A DNA stretch of 64,000 bases, from contig NZ_FTOM01000004.1 of NCBI RefSeq assembly GCF_900156695.1, forward strand, positions 62,001-126,000, read 5' to 3'. Of this stretch, positions 47,373 to 58,014 are shown in pieces; positions within the stretch are counted from its first letter, which is position 1, and every line of letters starts with the position of its first letter. The notes beneath the pieces were generated by a model. The model made no database searches. It was not told the DNA's origin and saw nothing but the letters and a program-made list of their open reading frames with translations. Both the position numbers and the translations under genes were made by a program. Source of the stretch: Phaeovulum vinaykumarii (GTDB taxonomy: Bacteria > Pseudomonadota > Alphaproteobacteria > Rhodobacterales > Rhodobacteraceae).

Positions 47373-48311
47373 ATGCCCGAGATCCTGTTTGCCGCGCCTG
47401 ACCGGCTCTGGCCCGCCTATGAGGAACATCTGGCGCGCGAACTGGCCGCGCGCGGGATCGACGCACGGCTGCGCCGGCCCGGCGAGGTGGCGCCCGAGAC
47501 GGTCGATTACCTGATCTATGCGCCCGGCGGCGCGGTGTCGGATTTCACGCCCTTCGTGCGGGCGCGCGCGGTGCTGAGCCTCTGGGCCGGGGTCGAGCGG
47601 ATCATCGCCAACCCCACCCTGACCCAGCCGCTGACACGGATGGTCGATCCGGGCCTGACCGAGGGCATGGTGGAATGGGTCACGGGCCATGTGCTGCGCG
47701 CGCATCTGGGGATCGACGCGCATCTGGCCGGGCAGGACGGGGTCTGGCGCAACGGGATCGTGCCGCCGCTGGCGCGCGAGCGCGGGGTGACGGTGCTGGG
47801 GCTGGGTGCGCTGGGATCGGCCGCAGCACGGATGCTGGCGGCGCTGAACTTCCGCGTGACGGGCTGGAGCGCGCGGCCAAAGGCGATTGACGGCGTGGCG
47901 TGTCTGGCCGGTCCCGCGCAGTTGCCCGCGGCGCTGGCGCGGGCCGAGATCCTGGTGCTTCTCTTGCCGCAGACCCCCGAGACGGTGGATCTGATGGACG
48001 CGCGGCGGCTGGCGATGCTGCCGAAGGGCGCGGTGATCCTGAATCCCGGACGCGGCAGCCTGATCGACGAGGCGGCCCTTCTGGCGGCGCTGGAGACGGG
48101 TCAGGTGGCGCAGGCGACGCTGGATGTGTTCCGCACCGAGCCACTGCCGCCCGAACATCCGTTCTGGGCGCATCCGCGGGTGACCGTGACCCCGCATGTG
48201 GCGGCCGAGACGCGGCCGGTTTCGGCGGCGGGGGTGATTGCCGAGAACATTGCGCGGGATCGGGCGGGATTGCCGCTTTTGCATCTGGTCGACCGCGCGC
48301 GGGGATATTGA
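47373..48311 (+). CDS. ghrA: Glyoxylate/hydroxypyruvate reductase A-type 2-hydroxyacid dehydrogenase
   Basis: This is a 312-residue NAD(P)H-dependent dehydrogenase started at 47373 with GAAAGGA upstream. The dinucleotide motif is G-L-G-A-L-G (near 142-147). Later come N-P-G-R-G-S-L-I-D (catalytic Arg) and T-P-H-V-A-A-E-T (catalytic His); the intervening Glu lies in F-R-T-E-P-L. This matches GhrA, which reduces glyoxylate and hydroxypyruvate. It lies 58 bases after rodA but is unlikely to share that function. Confidence 0.88.
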   Translation: MPEILFAAPDRLWPAYEEHLARELAARGIDARLRRPGEVAPETVDYLIYAPGGAVSDFTPFVRARAVLSLWAGVERIIANPTLTQPLTRMVDPGLTEGMVEWVTGHVLRAHLGIDAHLAGQDGVWRNGIVPPLARERGVTVLGLGALGSAAARMLAALNFRVTGWSARPKAIDGVACLAGPAQLPAALARAEILVLLLPQTPETVDLMDARRLAMLPKGAVILNPGRGSLIDEAALLAALETGQVAQATLDVFRTEPLPPEHPFWAHPRVTVTPHVAAETRPVSAAGVIAENIARDRAGLPLLHLVDRARGY

Positions 48312-48321
48312 GGCACGCGGA

Positions 48322-48361
48322 AGGGGGCGCTGCCCCCTCTTTGCGCGCAAAGCGCGCGCAA
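48322..48361. terminator. Double hairpin between convergent genes
   Basis: AGGGGGC/GCCCCCT with a three-base loop (48322-48338) is followed by a second inverted repeat, TTGCGCGC/GCGCGCAA. The pair lies between ghrA and the convergent gene at 48416 and probably ends transcription from both sides. The adjacent CCCCCGGGATATTTGGGCC is a spacer seen often in this bacterial family. Confidence 0.6.
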
Positions 48362-48415
48362 ATTCACCCCCGGGATATTTGGGCCAGCTCGAAAGAGGCG
48401 CGGGGGAAGACGCGT

Positions 48416-49294
48416 TCAGGGGGCGAGGAATTCGACGCCGGGCAGGGCCGCGATCTCGGCCACGTCGGCTTCGTAGCGGGCGGTGACCAGTTCGACCAGT
48501 TCCTCGGTCCAGCCGGGGAGCGGCACCTCGACCTCGATCCGGTCGGGGAGACCATATTTGTCAAGGAAGGCCGAGACGATCTTGCGGCGCTGGAGGGGGG
48601 TCTTGGGCGGATGGCTGGCCAGATAGGCCTTGAGCCGTTCGAGCCCCTCGGGGGCCATGATCGCGGCGAGCACGGCGAAATCGCCGTCGAACGCGGCTTC
48701 GGGGGGCTGGAGCGCGATGCGGCGCAGCACCTCGGGCCAGATCAGCGGCGTGTCCTCGTTGCACCACAGGACCAGCTTGCGCCCGCCGATCGCGTCGAGC
48801 ATCTCGCGCACCACCGGCGCCCAGCGGAGATCTTCGGGGGGCTGGCCGGCCATGATCTGATCATAGCTGTACTTGCGCTGGGCAAAGCGGACGATGGCGG
48901 GCATCAGGGTCGCGGGATTGACCAGCGCCATGAAGAACTCGGTCTCGGCGCCGGGAAAGAGGTTGCACAGCGCCTGAAGACGCTGGCCGGCCTGGGCGTG
49001 GAAGCCCTGGGGCGAGACGACCTGCACCGGAAAGCCCATGAAATTCTCGTGGCTGAGGATCAGCCGGGCGAAATCGTCATGTTCGGTGATCGTGTCGAGA
49101 AGCGTCTCCTGGGCGGTGGCATCGGCCGGCGCACCACGCAGCGCGTTCAGAAGTTCGCGGATGGGTTCGCGGTAGCGCGCGGGCGGCGGGACGATGCAGC
49201 CCTGGGCCTCGAGCGGGCCGGCATTGGCCGCGAGCGCGCGCAAGAGCCGCCCCTCGTCGGAGAAATGCGTGCCCAGGTGAAAGACGATCTGCAT
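48416..49294 (-). CDS. Conserved hypothetical protein of Rhodobacteraceae
   Basis: This is a 292-residue protein started at ATG 49294 (MQIVFHLGTHFSDEGR) after GGGTGG. The beginning has the look of a short Rossmann or P-loop-like strand-turn, and the rest is helical; a sulfotransferase-like or glycan-related role has been suggested for similar-looking proteins but no PAPS motif is evident. There is no signal peptide. Single gene, convergent with ghrA. Confidence 0.6.
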   Translation of the reverse strand: MQIVFHLGTHFSDEGRLLRALAANAGPLEAQGCIVPPPARYREPIRELLNALRGAPADATAQETLLDTITEHDDFARLILSHENFMGFPVQVVSPQGFHAQAGQRLQALCNLFPGAETEFFMALVNPATLMPAIVRFAQRKYSYDQIMAGQPPEDLRWAPVVREMLDAIGGRKLVLWCNEDTPLIWPEVLRRIALQPPEAAFDGDFAVLAAIMAPEGLERLKAYLASHPPKTPLQRRKIVSAFLDKYGLPDRIEVEVPLPGWTEELVELVTARYEADVAEIAALPGVEFLAP

Positions 49295-49431
49295 GCAACC
49301 CACCCCTTGCCGGCCCGGTCGCCCCGGTCCCCTGCGCGTGTTCTCGTTCCCGGATCCTGGCCCGGTTCTGGTTGAACTTATTTAACAGCGGATGCATGGA
49401 CAGGAAAACCGCTTTCCTGTACCCCTGCGAC

Positions 49432-51132
49432 ATGTCGTCCGATCATTTCTCTCAGGAAATCGCGCCGGGGCAGCCGGGCATCAGGGCGCCGGCCCGCGGG
49501 TTGGGACGCGGGGCGGGCCCTTGGGTTCTGGGCGCGGCGCTGATTGCCGCGCTGGTGCTGGCGCCGATCCTGTCGGTGCTGGTCCTGGCCTCGGGGGCCG
49601 ACCCCGAGATCTGGCCGCGGCTCTGGGCCGGGCCCTTGCCGCGCTATCTGGGCAACACCGCCTTCATTGCCGCGGGCGTGGGCCTGGGGACGGCGGTGAT
49701 GGGCACGATCCCGGCCTGGCTGGTGGCGGTGCATGATTTTCCGGGCCGGCGCGTGCTGGAATGGGCGCTGCTGATGCCGCTGGCGATCCCGGCCTATGTG
49801 GGCGCCTATGCGCTGGTCGATTTCCTGGAATATGCCGGCCCGGTGCAGAGCGGGCTGCGCGCGGCCTTCGGCTGGGCGCGGCCGGGCGACTACTGGTTTC
49901 CCGAGATCCGATCGCGCGGTTTTGCGGCGCTGGTGCTGGCGGCGGCGCTTTATCCTTATGTCTACCTGCTGGCGCGGGCAGCCTTGCGCGAACAGCCCGG
50001 CGGCGCCTTCGAGGTGGCCCGTGCATTGGGCGCGGGACCGGGCCGGGTTTTCCTGCGCGTGGGTCTGCCGCTGGTGCGCCCGGCGGTGGCGGCAGGGGCG
50101 GCCATCGCCATGATGGAAAGCGTGGCCGATTTCGGCGTGGTCGATTATTTCGGCGTTCAGACGCTGACGACGGGGATCTTCTCGACCTGGCTCGAGATGG
50201 GCGATGCCGCCGGCGCGGCCCAGATCGCCACGCTGATCCTTGTGGCGGTGGCGCTGCTGGCGGGGGCCGAGAAGGCCGGGCGGGCGCGCGCGCGGCATTA
50301 TCATTCGGCGCGCCACCCCCGCCCGCTGGTGCGCCAGCGGCTGCGGGGACCGGCGGCGGCGGTGGCGGCGGGACTTTGCGCGCTGCCGGTGGCGCTTGGC
50401 TTCGTGCTGCCGGTGGGAGTGATCGGCGCGCAGGCGCTGGCCCATCCCGAGGCCTGGTTCGGGCCGGGTCTGGCGCGCGCACTGTGGCACACGGTGGCCA
50501 CCGGCGGGCTGGCGGCCACCGCGGCCATGGCAGGCGCGATCTTCATGGTCTATGGCATGCGCATCGGCGGATTTGCCGCGCTGCGGGGCCTTGGCCTTTT
50601 GACGACACTGGGCTATGCGGCGCCGGGGGCGGTGCTGGCGGTGGGCATCCTGATCCCGCTGGCCCGCCTTGATCACGGGCTGGCCGACCTGATCGAGGGG
50701 CTGAGCGGGCACGACCCCGGCCTTTTGCTGACGGGATCGGCCTTTGCCATCGTGCTGGCCTTCGTGGTGCGGTTCTTCGCCATTGCCCAGGGCGCGGTCG
50801 ACGGCGCCTTCGGGCGGATCTCGCCGTCGCTGCCGATGGCGGCGCGGGCGCTGGGACAGGGGCCGGGCGGCGTTCTGCGGCGGGTGCACATGCCGCTGAT
50901 GGCGGGATCGGTGGGATCGGGGCTGCTGCTGGTCTTCGTCGATTGCGTCAAGGAATTGCCCGCGACGCTGCTTCTGCGCCCCTTCAACTACGAGACGCTC
51001 GCCACGCGCATGCACGAGAAGGCCAGCCTCGAGAAACTGGGCGAGGCCGCACCGGCGGCCCTTCTGGTCATGGCGGTGGGGCTGGCAGCGGCGGCGTTGC
51101 TGGCGCGGATGAACCTGCGCGAACGGGGCTGA
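49432..51132 (+). CDS. Fe(3+)-type ABC transporter permease (fused double permease)
   Basis: This is a 566-residue protein with about twelve membrane segments in two halves, each carrying the permease EAA-like loop (A-R-A-L-G-A-G-P-G-R-V-F, and A-R-A-L-G-Q-G-P-G-G-V-L). That doubled layout is the FbpB/SfuB type for ferric iron and some ThiP. The start may instead be ATG 49396 (12 residues longer). Neither a substrate-binding protein nor an ATPase gene is adjacent, so its partners are elsewhere. The TTATTTAACA patch upstream could carry an iron-regulator site but matches no box clearly. Confidence 0.8.
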   Translation: MSSDHFSQEIAPGQPGIRAPARGLGRGAGPWVLGAALIAALVLAPILSVLVLASGADPEIWPRLWAGPLPRYLGNTAFIAAGVGLGTAVMGTIPAWLVAVHDFPGRRVLEWALLMPLAIPAYVGAYALVDFLEYAGPVQSGLRAAFGWARPGDYWFPEIRSRGFAALVLAAALYPYVYLLARAALREQPGGAFEVARALGAGPGRVFLRVGLPLVRPAVAAGAAIAMMESVADFGVVDYFGVQTLTTGIFSTWLEMGDAAGAAQIATLILVAVALLAGAEKAGRARARHYHSARHPRPLVRQRLRGPAAAVAAGLCALPVALGFVLPVGVIGAQALAHPEAWFGPGLARALWHTVATGGLAATAAMAGAIFMVYGMRIGGFAALRGLGLLTTLGYAAPGAVLAVGILIPLARLDHGLADLIEGLSGHDPGLLLTGSAFAIVLAFVVRFFAIAQGAVDGAFGRISPSLPMAARALGQGPGGVLRRVHMPLMAGSVGSGLLLVFVDCVKELPATLLLRPFNYETLATRMHEKASLEKLGEAAPAALLVMAVGLAAAALLARMNLRERG

Positions 51133-51250
51133 GCCCCCAAACGCGCCCCCTTTCGCAGACCGCCCCCCGAAGAGACGCGCGCGACAGGCTGGACGCGGCG
51201 CTGGCCCCCTGCCCTGTTCTTGCAGCGCATCGCCACCAGCCCCGGCCCCG

Positions 51251-51288
51251 ACAAACGAAACCGCCCGCAGCCGGGGCTGCGGGCGGTG
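51251..51288 (-). terminator. Terminator of rpsB-tsf
   Basis: On the minus strand CCGCCCGCAGCC and its near-perfect complement form a hairpin of about 11 pairs, followed by TTTCGTTTGT. It lies 40 bases after the tsf stop. Confidence 0.8.
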
Positions 51289-51327
51289 CATGGCGTCGCG
51301 GCGGCGCGGGCAGATCCCCGCGCGCGC

Positions 51328-52206
51328 TCAGTTGCCCTGAAGGGTCTTGGCCACCTCGGCGGCGAAGTCCTCTTCCTTCTTCTCGATGCCTTCGCCCACG
51401 GCCACGCGCGCGAACGCCAGAACCTCGACGCCCGCATCCTTGGCCGCCTGGGCCACGGTCACGTCCGGGTTGATGACGAATTTCTGGCCCAGAAGGGTCA
51501 CTTCCTCGAAGAACTTGGCCATGCGGCCGACGATCATCTTCTCGATCACGGCTTCGGGCTTGCCCGATTCACGCGCCTGTTCGGTCAGAACGGCCTTCTC
51601 GCGCTCGACCAGCGCCGGGTCCAGATCGGCTTCCGACAGCGACGCCGGCGAGGTCGCGGCGATATGCATGGCGATCTGCTTGCCGATGCCGTTGTCGGCA
51701 CCTTTCAGCGCGACCAGCACGCCGATCTTGCCCATGCCTTCGGCGGCGGCATTGTGGACATAGGAGACGACGGTCTCGCCCTCGACGCGGACCATGCGGC
51801 GCAGGGTCATGTTCTCGCCGATCACGGCGATGGCGTCGGTGATCGTGGCTTCGACGGTCTTCTCGCCCAGCGAGGCGGCCTTGAGGCCCTCGAGGTCGCT
51901 GACACCCAGCGCGGCACAGGTCACACCCGACACCAGCTTCTGGAAGTCGGCGTTCTTGGCCACGAAGTCGGTTTCCGAGTTCAGCTCGACCGCGACACCC
52001 ACGCCGCCGTCGACAGCCACGCCCACCAAGCCCTCGGCCGCGACACGGCCCGATTTCTTGGCGGCCTTGGCCAGACCCTTGGTGCGCAGCCAGTCGATGG
52101 CGGCTTCCATGTCGCCGTCGGTTTCGGTCAGCGCCTTCTTGGCATCCATCATGCCTGCGCCGGTGGTTTCGCGCAGTTCCTTGACCATCTGGGCGGTGAT
52201 CGCCAT
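51328..52206 (-). CDS. tsf: Translation elongation factor Ts
   Basis: This is a 292-residue guanine-nucleotide exchange factor for EF-Tu. N-terminal UBA-like domain ([15 protein letters not shown]), the T-D-F-V-A-K-N core contact and the dimerisation domain are all present. Start at 52206 with GGAGATC upstream. It follows rpsB by 137 bases, the standard rpsB-tsf pair. Confidence 0.97.
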   Translation of the reverse strand: MAITAQMVKELRETTGAGMMDAKKALTETDGDMEAAIDWLRTKGLAKAAKKSGRVAAEGLVGVAVDGGVGVAVELNSETDFVAKNADFQKLVSGVTCAALGVSDLEGLKAASLGEKTVEATITDAIAVIGENMTLRRMVRVEGETVVSYVHNAAAEGMGKIGVLVALKGADNGIGKQIAMHIAATSPASLSEADLDPALVEREKAVLTEQARESGKPEAVIEKMIVGRMAKFFEEVTLLGQKFVINPDVTVAQAAKDAGVEVLAFARVAVGEGIEKKEEDFAAEVAKTLQGN

Positions 52207-52343
52207 CCGAAGATCTCCTCTGAAATTATGGGTCAGGCGGGGAATAGCCCCGCCCGATGACATTTGCTTGACGCAAGCGGCAGGATCGGCCCGCCGCGGG
52301 GGGTCAGGCCACGCGCGGGACACGCACGCGGCCCAAAGCCGGC

Positions 52344-53105
52344 TCAGACGGTTTCCTCGACCGCCGCTTCGGCGGGCGCTTCTTCCAGCGCGCCGAGATC
52401 CACGCCGGCGGCGCCCAGCTGGGCGCTCATGCCGTCAAGCGCGGCGCGGCTGACCAGATCGCAGTAAAGCGAGATGGCGCGCGCGGCGTCGTCGTTGCCG
52501 GGGATGATGTAATCCACGCCCTTGGGCGAGCAATTGGTGTCGACCACGGCCACGACCGGAATGCCCAGTTTCTTGGCTTCCAGGATGGCCAGATCTTCCT
52601 TGTTGACGTCGATGACGAACAGCAGGTCGGGAAGACCGCCCATGTCACGGATGCCGCCCAGCGAGGCCTGAAGCTTGGCCTGCTCGCGTTCCATGCCCAG
52701 ACGTTCCTTCTTGGTCAGGCCTTCGGCGCCCGAAGCCAGTTTCTCGTCGATCTCCTTGAGGCGGTTGATCGATTGCGAAACGGTCTTCCAGTTGGTCAGG
52801 GTGCCGCCCAGCCAACGGTGGTTCATGTAGTATTGCGCGCATTTCTCGGCGGATTCGGCCACGGCCTTCGAGGCCTGGCGCTTGGTGCCGACGAACAGAA
52901 CGCGGCCGCCGCGGGCCACGGTGTCGCGCACGACCTGAAGGGCGGCGTCCAGCATGGGGACGGTCTGCGTCAGGTCGATGATGTGGATGCCATTGCGCTC
53001 GCCATAGATGAACTCGCCCATGCGGGGGTTCCAGCGTTGCGTCTGGTGGCCGAAGTGAACGCCAGCTTCAAGCAGCTGACGCAGCGAGAATTCGGGAAGC
53101 GCCAT
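52344..53105 (-). CDS. rpsB: 30S ribosomal protein S2
   Basis: This is a 253-residue S2, started at [15 protein letters not shown] (53105) after GGAAAGGAAC. Typical [25 protein letters not shown] and D-L-L-F-V-I-D segments. The C-terminus has a short acidic Ala-rich extension. First gene of the rpsB-tsf operon; the 125-base leader may hold an autoregulatory structure but I cannot define one. Confidence 0.97.
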   Translation of the reverse strand: MALPEFSLRQLLEAGVHFGHQTQRWNPRMGEFIYGERNGIHIIDLTQTVPMLDAALQVVRDTVARGGRVLFVGTKRQASKAVAESAEKCAQYYMNHRWLGGTLTNWKTVSQSINRLKEIDEKLASGAEGLTKKERLGMEREQAKLQASLGGIRDMGGLPDLLFVIDVNKEDLAILEAKKLGIPVVAVVDTNCSPKGVDYIIPGNDDAARAISLYCDLVSRAALDGMSAQLGAAGVDLGALEEAPAEAAVEETV

Positions 53106-53281
53106 GTCCTGTTCCTTTCCGGTTTGCGCCGCGGCGGGGTCTTCAGGGGTTGCCCCCAACCGGTGGACTGACGGGGATGTCTCCCCCGGCCAGCCCGGCC
53201 CCGCCTGTGAAGTGCGCGCGCCTTAACCCGCTTCGGCGCGCTTGGCAAGCCCTTCGGGCGCGCAGGCGGTGTCTTTTGCGC

Positions 53282-54883
53282 TCAATGCCCCGCAAGGAAG
53301 GGGAAGGTCACGCCGATCGCCCAGGCAAAGGCAATCGCATTGGCGGTGGCGCCGACGAAGGGGTGGCCCGTGCGCCGATAGACCCAGCCCGAGATCATCC
53401 CGTAGATGATGAACCACGCCACCACCACCGGCACGATCATGGCCAGGAACATCAGCCGCTCGAAATCCAGCGCGACGGCGATCCCCAGCGACACCAGAAA
53501 CGCCAGTTTCATCGCCGCATAGCCGCCGCGCGCGGCTCCGCGCCCGCGCGTGGCCCATTCCACCGCCCAGAAGAACGACAAGGTCCCCGCCAGCAGCACC
53601 GCCATGAACGGCCAGCGCGCCGGCACCGGCAGGAACGAGGTGAAATAGCGGTCCGACGGCAGGATCAGCGCGGCAAAGCCGAAGGCCACCGTGGCCAGCG
53701 ACGCGAGCGCCAGCCGCCGCCCCTTGCCTGGTGGCACATAGGGCATGCGCACACCCCGCGCCCAGAGCATGGCCGCGGTCAGAAGGCCGAAGGTCAGGAA
53801 ATGCATGGCCAGGTAATCGCCCACGATCACCGGCAGGAAGGTTGTCGGCACCACCCGCAAGAGCAGCGGCGTCACCAGCATCGGCACCACGATCACCGGC
53901 CAGAGCTGCCGCCAGGAAAGCCCCGCGCCGATCTTGCGGCCCCGCGGCAGCGCCCGCGCCAAAGGCCAGCCCAGCGCGATCCCCGCGCTCAGAAGGGCGG
54001 TGATCCAGGGGCCCATGCGGTTGGTCACCACCTGATCGGGCGCGCGCATGGCGGGGGCCGGGCCCGCCTCAAGCGCCGGCGCGCCCCCCGCACGCCATGC
54101 CCCCCCCGCAGGCGCGGCCCCGAAGGTGGCGTCCAGCCAGGCGACGGTCTCGGCCTGGGTCGCGGGGGAATAGAGCACGCCCAGATGCCCGACGTTGGGC
54201 GCCAGCGCCAGCCGCCGCCCCGTGCCCGCGGACGGATCGCCATAGGTCTGCCCCGCGCCCGCCTCGGGCCCCGCGCGCAGCCGCAGGACGCGTTCGCTCT
54301 CGGCGATCAGACGGCTTTCCCATTCCCCGTCCACCACCAGCAGGTTGCGCGGCACCTCGGCCGTCACCGCGGGCGAGAACATCGACACCGCCACCGTGGC
54401 CGCCACATCGGGCGTTTCCTCGGCGTAACGGATCACGATGTCGGTCGCCATCGAATGGCCCAGGACCGCGATGCGCCCGTCGCCCAGGCGCCGGGCCTTC
54501 TCGCCCACGCGGCGCAATTCGGCCAGAAGTGTCTGGGTCGCGCCCGAGACCTCGGTCAGGTTGCCGCTCATCGGGTTGGGGTTGCGGCCATGCCCGGCCA
54601 GATCATAGGCCAGCACGCCATATCCCGCCCGCGCCACGGCCAGCGAGATCCCCTGCATCAGCCGTTCCGAGCCGGCAAAGCCATGCGCCACGACCAGCAC
54701 CGGCGCCGGCCCCGCCCCTTCGGCCTGATAGAAGCGCGCGGGCGTGCCGGCGATGTCGACCGGGGTGATCGCAATCCCCTGCCGCGGCGCCTCGAGGTGA
54801 AAGACCGCGGCCCCGATCACATAGGCCGCCATCAGCGCCACCAGCAGGCGCCCCAGTTGCAAGAGCCGCCCGCGCCAGGTCAC
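53282..54883 (-). CDS. Alpha/beta hydrolase fused to a multi-helix membrane domain
   Basis: This is a 533-residue protein started by GTG at 54883, overlapping the der stop (GTGA). One N-terminal membrane helix (about 10-30) leads to an alpha/beta hydrolase (35-250) with H-G-F-A-G, the nucleophile elbow G-H-S-M-A and a late His in P-N-V-G-H-L. The second half (about 290-533) has about six hydrophobic segments. Such fusions are widespread in alphaproteobacteria but uncharacterised. The hydrolase would lie in the periplasm if the topology is as drawn; the substrate is unknown. Confidence 0.75.
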   Translation of the reverse strand: MTWRGRLLQLGRLLVALMAAYVIGAAVFHLEAPRQGIAITPVDIAGTPARFYQAEGAGPAPVLVVAHGFAGSERLMQGISLAVARAGYGVLAYDLAGHGRNPNPMSGNLTEVSGATQTLLAELRRVGEKARRLGDGRIAVLGHSMATDIVIRYAEETPDVAATVAVSMFSPAVTAEVPRNLLVVDGEWESRLIAESERVLRLRAGPEAGAGQTYGDPSAGTGRRLALAPNVGHLGVLYSPATQAETVAWLDATFGAAPAGGAWRAGGAPALEAGPAPAMRAPDQVVTNRMGPWITALLSAGIALGWPLARALPRGRKIGAGLSWRQLWPVIVVPMLVTPLLLRVVPTTFLPVIVGDYLAMHFLTFGLLTAAMLWARGVRMPYVPPGKGRRLALASLATVAFGFAALILPSDRYFTSFLPVPARWPFMAVLLAGTLSFFWAVEWATRGRGAARGGYAAMKLAFLVSLGIAVALDFERLMFLAMIVPVVVAWFIIYGMISGWVYRRTGHPFVGATANAIAFAWAIGVTFPFLAGH

Positions 54884-56364
54884 GCCTTGCCCCCGCGGGG
54901 TTTCCCTTTCGTCCGGGTGGCGCCGGCCTCGACATGCTTGCGCAGCCGCGAGGGGGTGGATTTCTTGCGTTCCTTGTAGGGGTTCTTGGCCCCCTGGTCG
55001 CGGAAGATCAGCCGGATCGGCGTGCCCGGCATGTCGAAGTCGGTGCGCAGACCGTTGACGAGATAGCGCCCGTAGGCCTCAGGGATGGCGTCGGTATGGG
55101 TGGCCATGACCACGAAGGCCGGCGGCCGGGTCTTGACCTGCGTCATGTAGCGCAGCCGGATGCGGCGCCCGCCCGGCGCGGGCGGCGGATGCGCCTCGGT
55201 CATCGCCGAGAGCCATTGGTTGAGCTTGGCGGTGGTCACGCGGCGGTTCCAGACCTCATGCGCCTTCAGGATCGCGGCATGGAGCCGGTCGAGCCCCTTG
55301 CCGGTCTTGGCCGAGACGGTGACCAGCGGCGCCCCGCGCAGCTGCGGCAGAAGGCGTTCGAAGGATTCGCGCAGCGCGTTCAGCTTGGCGGGCTTGTCCT
55401 CCTCGAGATCCCATTTGTTGGCCGCCACCACGACGGCGCGGCCCTCGGTCTCGGCAAAATCGGCGATGCGCAGATCCTGCTGCTCGAAGGGAATGCCCAC
55501 GTCCAGAAGCACCACGACCACCTCGGCAAAGCGCACCGCGCGCAGCCCGTCGGCGACCGACAGCTTCTCGACCTTGTCGGTGACGCGCGCCTTCTTGCGC
55601 ATGCCCGCCGTGTCCCAGATGCGCATCGGCGTGCCCATGAAGGTGGTGCCGACCGAGATCGCGTCGCGGGTGATGCCGGCCTCGGGGCCGGTCAGAAGGC
55701 GGTCCTCGCCCAGGATGCGGTTGATGAGGGTGGACTTGCCGGCATTGGGGCGCCCGATCACCGCCAGTTGCAGCGGGCGCGCCGCGCTGGGGGCGTGATA
55801 GGTCTCGGCCTCGGCATCCTCGTCGCTGACGGCGACATCGACCTCGGGGCCGGGGCGGCGGGCCTCGATCTCGGCGGCAAGCGGGCGCAGGATGTGATAG
55901 AGCTCGTCCATCCCCTCGCCGTGTTCGGCCGACAGGCGCAGCGGCTCGCCCAGTCCCAGCGCATAGGCCTCGAGAACGCCGCCCTCGCCCGCGCGGCCCT
56001 CGGCCTTGTTGGCAGCCAGGATCACATGGGCGTTCTTCTTGCGCAGGATATCGGCGAAGATCTCGTCGGCCGGGGTCACGCCGGCGCGCGCATCGACCAC
56101 GAACAGGCACACATCGGCCTCGTCCACGGCGCGTTCGGTCAGCCGGCGCATGCGGCCCTGAAGGCTGTCGTCCTCGACCAGCTCGAGCCCGGCCGAATCG
56201 ATCACCACGAAGCGCAGGTCGCCCAGGCGGGCGTCGCCCTCGCGCAGGTCGCGGGTGACGCCGGGCTGGTCATCGACCAGCGCCAGCCGCTTGCCCACCA
56301 GCCGGTTGAACAGGGTCGATTTGCCCACATTGGGCCGCCCGACGATGGCAAGGGTAAAACTCAT
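54880..56364 (-). CDS. der: Ribosome biogenesis GTPase Der
   Basis: This is a 494-residue double GTPase needed for 50S assembly. The two G1 loops are G-R-P-N-V-G-K-S (9-16) and G-R-P-N-A-G-K-S (204-211); N-K-W-D in the second domain and N-K-A-E in the first are the G4 motifs. The C-terminal KH-like domain is followed by a basic tail ([10 protein letters not shown]). It overlaps the hydrolase gene downstream. Confidence 0.97.
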   Translation of the reverse strand: MSFTLAIVGRPNVGKSTLFNRLVGKRLALVDDQPGVTRDLREGDARLGDLRFVVIDSAGLELVEDDSLQGRMRRLTERAVDEADVCLFVVDARAGVTPADEIFADILRKKNAHVILAANKAEGRAGEGGVLEAYALGLGEPLRLSAEHGEGMDELYHILRPLAAEIEARRPGPEVDVAVSDEDAEAETYHAPSAARPLQLAVIGRPNAGKSTLINRILGEDRLLTGPEAGITRDAISVGTTFMGTPMRIWDTAGMRKKARVTDKVEKLSVADGLRAVRFAEVVVVLLDVGIPFEQQDLRIADFAETEGRAVVVAANKWDLEEDKPAKLNALRESFERLLPQLRGAPLVTVSAKTGKGLDRLHAAILKAHEVWNRRVTTAKLNQWLSAMTEAHPPPAPGGRRIRLRYMTQVKTRPPAFVVMATHTDAIPEAYGRYLVNGLRTDFDMPGTPIRLIFRDQGAKNPYKERKKSTPSRLRKHVEAGATRTKGKPRGGKA

Positions 56365-56620
56365 GGCTCGAAATCCGCACGATCAGGGGCGCACGGCCCA
56401 TCCGTGCGCGAACGCCCGTGCGCAAGGCACACGGGGCAGAGGGTCCGTCCTACACCGGAACGCGCGCGCCGCAAAGACCCGAGGCGCGCGCGGGCCCGCG
56501 CAAAGGGCGCGACCTGCACCAGGGGCCGGGCGCGGCGGCGTGGGCACGGCCGGTTGCGCGCCGGGAGGAACGGCGGCTTCGGCGGGCCAGGCGACCTGGG
56601 CGGGCCGGGGGGCCCGCGCC

Positions 56621-57946
56621 TCAGCGCAGGGCGATCAGGTCGCCCTTGACGCCCTGCACATAGGCCACGCCGCCCGCGACGACCGGGGCCGAGGCCGCGC
56701 CTTCGGGCAGTTCGATCTGGCCCGCAGGCGCCCCCGTCACCGGGTCGAAGGCGCGCATGATCCCGTCCGAGCTGGCCAGCCACAGCTTGCCGCCCGCCAG
56801 AACGGGGCCGTAATGCACGTAGATCGTGGATTGCTTCTTGATCTTGGCCTTGACGTAATAGGGCAGTTCGACCGCCCAGATCTCGTCGCCGGTGGCCGCG
56901 TCAAGCCGCAGGAGCCGCCCCTCGTCCGACACCAGGAAGACCGAGCCCCCCGCCACCGTGACCGGCCCCGAGGTGCCCTCGGTCGCGTTCCACAGCGGCT
57001 GGCCGGTTGCGGCCTCGATGGCCACGGTCCGCCCCGAGGACGACCCCGCATAGACGCGCCCGCCGGCGATGACCGGATCGCCCGTCACGTCGGTGAAGGC
57101 GGCAAAGGCGCGCCCGATGCGGCGCCCGGCGATGCGGCCTTGCCATTTCGGCGCGCCGGTCGCGGCCTCGAGCGCGAGAAGATCGCCCGTGGCAAAGGGA
57201 AAGACGACGACGCCGCCGCTGACCGCCGGCGCCGAGGCCCCGGTGACGCCCGACCGCCCCGGCAGACCCGGCTGCTGCCAGACGACCTTGCCGTTGCCGG
57301 CCTCGACCGCCCAGACCGAGCCGTCGCGCGCCAGCACATGGACCCGGCCGTCGGCGACGGTGGGCGCGCCGCCTACGGGGGCGTCGAAATCCTGTTCCCA
57401 GAGGCGCGCGCCGGTGGTGGCGTCAAAGGCCTCGAGCACACCATAGGCCGAGGTCACGAACACCCGGTTGCCGGCGACCGCGATGCCGCCGCCCGAAGCT
57501 TCGCCCTTCTTCTCGCCCGGCGGCGTCAGATCCACGCTCCAGAGCGTGGCACCCGCGGTCGAGGTGGCGGTCAGCTGCGCCTCGGCGTCCAGCGTGAAGA
57601 TGCGCCCGCCCGACACGACGGGCTGGGCCGGCATGCGGCGGCGGCGGCCTTCGCCCGCGCCGATGGGGGCCGTCCAGACGACCTGCGGGGCCGGCGACAG
57701 CGCCCGGTGGCCGATGTCATGGTCCGGGCCGCCGGCGCGTTGAGGCCAGTCGGGGCGGGCCTGCGGCGCCGGCAGCGCCAGCGGCACGCGCGCGGCTTCG
57801 GCCGCGGGGGCCGGGGCCTCGTTCACGCCCAGATCCAGCGCCTCACGCGGATCGAGACGGATGCCGGGCAAGGGATCGTCGCCCCCGCTGCATCCGGCCA
57901 AAGCTGCGATCACGGCCCCGAGGGCCAGGGATTGAAACCGCTTCAC
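56621..57946 (-). CDS. bamB: Outer-membrane assembly lipoprotein BamB
   Basis: This is a 441-residue lipoprotein with a type II signal (lipobox L-A-G-C, Cys19) and a PQQ-type beta-propeller made of repeated A-x-x-G-x-x-x-W units. BamB supports insertion of beta-barrels by the BAM complex at the outer membrane. It is 68 bases downstream of a YfgM-like TPR gene, a common bacterial pairing (yfgM-bamB-der). Confidence 0.9.
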   Translation of the reverse strand: MKRFQSLALGAVIAALAGCSGGDDPLPGIRLDPREALDLGVNEAPAPAAEAARVPLALPAPQARPDWPQRAGGPDHDIGHRALSPAPQVVWTAPIGAGEGRRRRMPAQPVVSGGRIFTLDAEAQLTATSTAGATLWSVDLTPPGEKKGEASGGGIAVAGNRVFVTSAYGVLEAFDATTGARLWEQDFDAPVGGAPTVADGRVHVLARDGSVWAVEAGNGKVVWQQPGLPGRSGVTGASAPAVSGGVVVFPFATGDLLALEAATGAPKWQGRIAGRRIGRAFAAFTDVTGDPVIAGGRVYAGSSSGRTVAIEAATGQPLWNATEGTSGPVTVAGGSVFLVSDEGRLLRLDAATGDEIWAVELPYYVKAKIKKQSTIYVHYGPVLAGGKLWLASSDGIMRAFDPVTGAPAGQIELPEGAASAPVVAGGVAYVQGVKGDLIALR

Positions 57947-58014
57947 CGCCCGTTCCTTTCCTGCGCCTGCCGCCCCGCGCCCGGCGGAGCCCTGCCGGCA
58001 AGACCCGCGCCCGA

